Origin: Adenanthera pavonina
Taxonomy: Eukaryota; Streptophyta; Magnoliopsida; Fabales; Fabaceae
NCBI GenBank assembly: GCA_026686845.1
Contig: JAIVEN010000013.1
Location: 8,204,001-8,268,000, forward strand
DNA length: 64,000 nt
Direction of reading: 5' to 3'
Of this stretch, positions 60,473 through 64,000 are shown in pieces. The translations under genes and the position numbers were made by a program. The notes under the pieces are model-generated. The model was not told the DNA's origin, did not search any database, and saw only the letters and a list, made by a program, of their open reading frames with translations. The stretch's first letter is position 1. Each line of letters starts with the position of its first letter.

Positions 60473-61330
60473 GGCCTGTTTGGTAGGAAGGATTTTATCT
60501 AAAGGAAAGAGAATCTGAAATGGAAAGCCCAAAATACCTGGTTTGGTATGCATCATCAAGGTCCCAGGAATCCAAAATTTCCATTATACATGGGAGCCTA
60601 GTTTCCTTCAAGGGGTCGAGGGAATTTTTCAGGTTCATGGGAATCAATCTTCTTATGACTGGAATACCCTCAATATTACCCAAATTTCCACAACATACCA
60701 GTATCATCGTCACTCCTCCATTAGTCATTACTGCTGTCGCACCTTAGCTTCATCTTCCCTTAGCCAGTTTTGCCGTCACACCTCATCTTCGTCATCCCTC
60801 AACCAGTATCACCGTTGCACCTCAACTTCGTCATCCATCAACCAATATCACCGTCTTCCGCATCCGTTATCATGGACCAGACAAATTCCAGTAGGTGTCG
60901 GAGGATTTTCAGATCTGATTCTTCATCGCCACCGTCGTCCAAGAAATCGCCATTGTCTGCTGTCTCCCTCTCCTCAGTTGCACAGATCTATGGCGTCTCC
61001 ATCTTCGTTGCATAGATTGACGGCATTGAAGGGTGTTATTTTGAAGATGACTTTTTCATCTCCTTCGTCTCGTCTTCGTCTCCTTCATGTTTCAGTTTCA
61101 GAGTTCCATTTTTTTTTAATTTCTGAAGAACGGGCAATATTTTGTTAATTTATTTTTCATTGAGGGGTATTATTGTCTGTAAATATATTTTAGCTTCCTT
61201 TCCATACTAAAATTTTCTTCCATACCAAACATACTTTTAAAATATATTTTCATTCCTACTTTTGCTCCTATTCCCTTCCCCTTTCATGTTCCCATTCCAT
61301 TAAAAAATTTTCTGTGTACCAAACGAGTCC
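60473..61330. mobile_element. Inner MITE nested in the outer one
   Basis: Ends are GGCCTGTTTGGTA and, from the right, GGACTCGTTTGGTA, with AAG at 60470-60472 and 61331-61333. The 201-codon frame at 60543-61148 inside is driven by the minisatellite and is not a credible gene. Confidence 0.6.
60736..60852. repeat. Minisatellite of three 39-base units
   Basis: Units start at 60736, 60775 and 60814, each of the form GT(C/T)(G/A)CACCT.A.CTTC followed by TC.TCCCT..(A/G)CCAGT.TT.CC. The period is a multiple of three, which keeps frames open. Confidence 0.85.
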
Positions 61331-62237
61331 AAGGAAATAATTGCTTCTCTTAAACATGGGAATCAACATTCTCCCTTACCTAGGAATGGAGAAGCTGGGA
61401 ATGGGAGTCCGAAATTTTCAGACAAATATGCCCTTAACATGAATACAAAATTACTCCCAGTTTGTTGTCCACCACCAACATCACTCATCGTCCCTTCCTC
61501 CTTCCATTGCTGTCTCATCCACTGTCACTATCACTTCTCATTCTGCCATCCTCCTCCTCAATCACTCATAAACAGATTCAAACCACCGCCGACATCAAAC
61601 CAGAAAACTAGATTCAACCCAAAATGAGGATGAAGGAGAGCCAAATTTGAAGGAGATGCAGATTGAGCTATGGCGGAGACGAAAAGCCACATTCAAATGA
61701 TGACAAAGATCGAGCTATAGTAAAGAAGAGTTAGATTCAACATCACCCATCATCCCCTCCTCCTTCCATTGCCAACATCACCCACCATCACTAACGATGA
61801 AGCTTGGAGATCCAGAAGCTTCACACAGATCTGAACGATGAGGGAGATTGATCAACACTGTTACTTCACACAGATCTATGCACGATAAGGGAGATCGAGA
61901 AGCTTGTAAAATTGCCATCATGGGAAAACCTACGCATGGTGAGGGAGATCGAGAAGCTTCACATAGTTGGCTTGTAAACTTGCCGTCGTGTAGTGTTGCC
62001 ATCACATTCGGTTTTCCGATGGAGAAGGAAATGAATGGGGAAGAAAATAGGAGCATTTGAGTTAATGAGCTTCTTTTTATTTATTTTAGTGTTATATATA
62101 TATATTTTTTTTTTATGACTCTAATTTTTTTTAACATACTAAACATAAATATTTAAAGTTTATTCAAATTTTCACTCTCATTCTTATTCCCATTCTTATT
62201 TTATAAAAAATTATTTTTTGCATCAAATGAGGTCTTA

Positions 62238-63174
62238 GGATTAACACAAAGCTCAATTAGGGCTTGAGAGAACCTCAAACACCAAGAACATCCATTAAAT
62301 CCATTTTTTTAAAATTTTGAGAAGAAATACATAAGTAAACTCAACACTATCTCTTGACCCAAAATTTGCAAATATTAGGTCTATAAATCAGTCCTACTTA
62401 TAAACCTCTTCTTTAATTCCATTCTATTCATTCTGAACTTGACCCACAAGCTTTACTAGGGTTTATGAATTCCCATTGGTAGAATGTTTTGTATAGTGAT
62501 GAAAAACTTGAAGATGAAACTATGAAGCATCATTAGGAAACAAAAGTTTGAAAGCTATGGTATGTACTATGAGTATAACACAATACGATATGGCAAATAT
62601 AACAAATTTTAAAATTTTAAGATGTATAGGTATGACAAATAAGCATATATAATTATGTATATACGTGCCAAATTAATATGAAAAATGAACAATATAAAAA
62701 AGATTAGTTAAATATTTCAAAAACAATATAGTGATATTCATACCATACAAGCAAAAATTGAATTTTCTATAAACTATTGAGTTGTTTTGAAACATTAATT
62801 TAAGAAGAAAAAGCTAATCATGCAAGAAGCTAGAATATGTTACATGTATAATGAAGTATAGTACATGTATGTCTAATACATATTCGGAACATAAGTTTAA
62901 TGTTTTGAAATATTGGTGCAATAGTAAGAAAGTGGAAAACTTACCGTCCCGCCTACAGTAGTGGCACAGAAGCCTAAGGAAACACTCTTTAGAGTAAAGA
63001 AATTCTTCTTCGTTGATATGTTTTTAGACAAGTAGATGAAGTCCCTATTTATACTACTTCGTGAAACAAAGAAACTGAAAGGGGTTACATCTTAATAAAG
63101 GAGGGCTTACATAATCTAATTATGGAGGATATGGAGGTTATGAGACAATGGAGTTATGGATGGAGTTATGGTGA
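62238..63174 (-). repeat. Probable 3' UTR and 3' LTR of the terminal gypsy element
   Basis: On the minus strand the polyprotein end (63175) is followed by TTAAGATGTAACCCC and a promoter-like TATAAATAGGGAC (63053-63041), as in plant LTRs. The LTR edges cannot be fixed from one copy. 62240-62900 shows no feature. Confidence 0.4.
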
Positions 63175-64000
63175 TTATTGTGGCAGAAATGTTGCTGGTG
63201 ATAATTCTTCCATTTCATCCTCCCCAGATTGGATGGGACTCGCCCTCGAGTCAAATTCATCATCATCATCGAAATACGTGGATAGATCAGCAACATTGAA
63301 GGTAACCAAAACGCCATAAACACTAAGCAATTCCACTTTGTAAGCATTATTGTTATTCTTTTGCACAATCTTGAAAGGACCATCAGCTCTAGGAGATAAC
63401 TTATCGTTGGGTTGTTTAGGAAAACATTCTTTTTTGAGATGTATCCAAACCAAGTCTCCCACATTAAAGATCTGTTGCTTCCGATGCTTGTCTTGCTGTG
63501 TCTTGGGTTTGAAATTATGCTTCTATATTCTTCCACAAACTTGTTCATGCAACTTCTTGATTTCCTTAGCCCTTTGATCTGCATCAGAACTATACTGCTG
63601 CTCATCAAGTGAAGGGGTTAAGTCTAGTAGACTAAGGGGATGAGTGCCATAAACAACTTCAAACAGACACTTCCCAGTTGCTTGATTAACAGAATTATTA
63701 TAGACAAATTCAACTTGAGCAAGAACAAGGTCCTGCTGCTTCAAATTCTTCCCCATGAAACTTCGAAGAAGATTTCCCAAAACTTTGTTAATAGCTTCAG
63801 TTTGACTGTCCGTCTGTAGATGACTAGAGCTGCTAAATTGAAGCTTAGTCCCCATCTTCTTCCATAGCGTCCTCCAAAAGTGGCTAAGGAACTTAACATC
63901 ACGATTAGAGGTAATAGTTTTTGGAATTCCATGGAGACGAACAATCTCTTTGAAGTACAAATCTGCAACTTGCACCGCATCATTGGTCTTTTGGCATGGA
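63175..64000 (-). pseudogene. Ty3/gypsy integrase C-terminal part, inactivated; cut by window edge
   Basis: Read from 64000 leftwards in one frame. The integrase core end shows LHGIPKTITSNRDVKFLSHF, then LQTDSQTEAINKVLGNLLRS and VYNNSVNQATGKCLFEVVYG; after a TAG at 63525-63523 the same frame continues to VGDLVWIHLKKECFP, PRADGPFKIV, TFNVADLSTYF and a Glu/Asp-rich end. In the family the SDRD Asp is a catalytic metal ligand; here it is Asn (SNRD, codon at 63906-63904), and the HPQTDG-type Gly is Ser. The third catalytic residue, Glu in QTE, is kept. With the stop codon this makes the copy dead. Reverse transcriptase would lie right of the window. Confidence 0.9.

Larger units (their letters stand above)
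60402..62234. mobile_element. Outer Harbinger-like MITE
   Basis: Imperfect inverted ends GGTTCTCTTTGGTACA and, from the right, GACCTCATTTGATGCA are flanked by TTA at 60399-60401 and 62235-62237. Inside are an inner MITE and a repeat-like region 61490-62050, in which GAGGGAGATCGAGAAGCTTC-type words recur (about 61839, 61888, 61940). Confidence 0.6.

Noticed and set aside
60543..61148. 201-codon open frame
   Set aside because: It lies inside a MITE and consists largely of the Ser/His-rich product of a 39-base minisatellite.

Overview
The window reads as nuclear DNA of a flowering plant, most likely a eudicot. It is strongly AT-rich, has GT-AG introns, a nuclear-type ABCI1/CCMA gene, many plant-type transposons (Helitron, CACTA, hAT, Harbinger and Stowaway MITEs, LTR retrotransposons, a LINE) and few genes. 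I cannot name the species.

The theme of the window is a small dispersed family of about 150-residue, four-helix membrane proteins that I do not recognise. Three copies look intact: gene 1 at 17496-18237 (+), gene 2 at 29908-30709 (-) and gene 3 at 57547-59002 (+). Each has a 17-base first exon coding MADTV/MADSV, a phase-2 intron and one long second exon. At least four broken relatives lie around them: 1-1335, about 20150-20520, about 28440-28720 and about 56995-57150. Flanking DNA was copied with the genes, partly in inverted orientation (19560-20870 against 28250-29400).

Layout: 1-1335 is a pseudogene carrying a Helitron and a hAT MITE. 1336-7557 is mostly empty, with a composite MITE and an unrecognised coding remnant. 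7558-13585 is an LTR retrotransposon on the minus strand with a very short interior, one open reading frame with a damaged protease-like domain, and a 2.5 kb CACTA element inside one LTR. 15350-17032 holds four MITEs of one type just upstream of gene 1. 21922-24585 is a long non-coding repeat, possibly a solo LTR. 25921-26501 and 34412-34985 are inverted copies of one Harbinger MITE.

37519-43935 holds a broken phosphatidylglycerophosphate synthase (PGPS) locus, with two exons recognisable, and an intact ABCI1 gene (41808-42497, -) for mitochondrial cytochrome c maturation. The DNA directly upstream of the ABCI1 start codon is a second copy of the block that follows the PGPS exons.

45001-46796 is a 5'-truncated LINE. 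49443-53095 is a 3.65 kb Helitron whose empty site survives at 3290. 59620-60110 looks like the end of an old Athila-type LTR. 60402-62234 is one MITE nested in another with a 39-base minisatellite inside. The window ends in the integrase end of a dead Ty3/gypsy element (minus strand). The genes are not a pathway; what links the region is repeated local duplication followed by transposon insertion.
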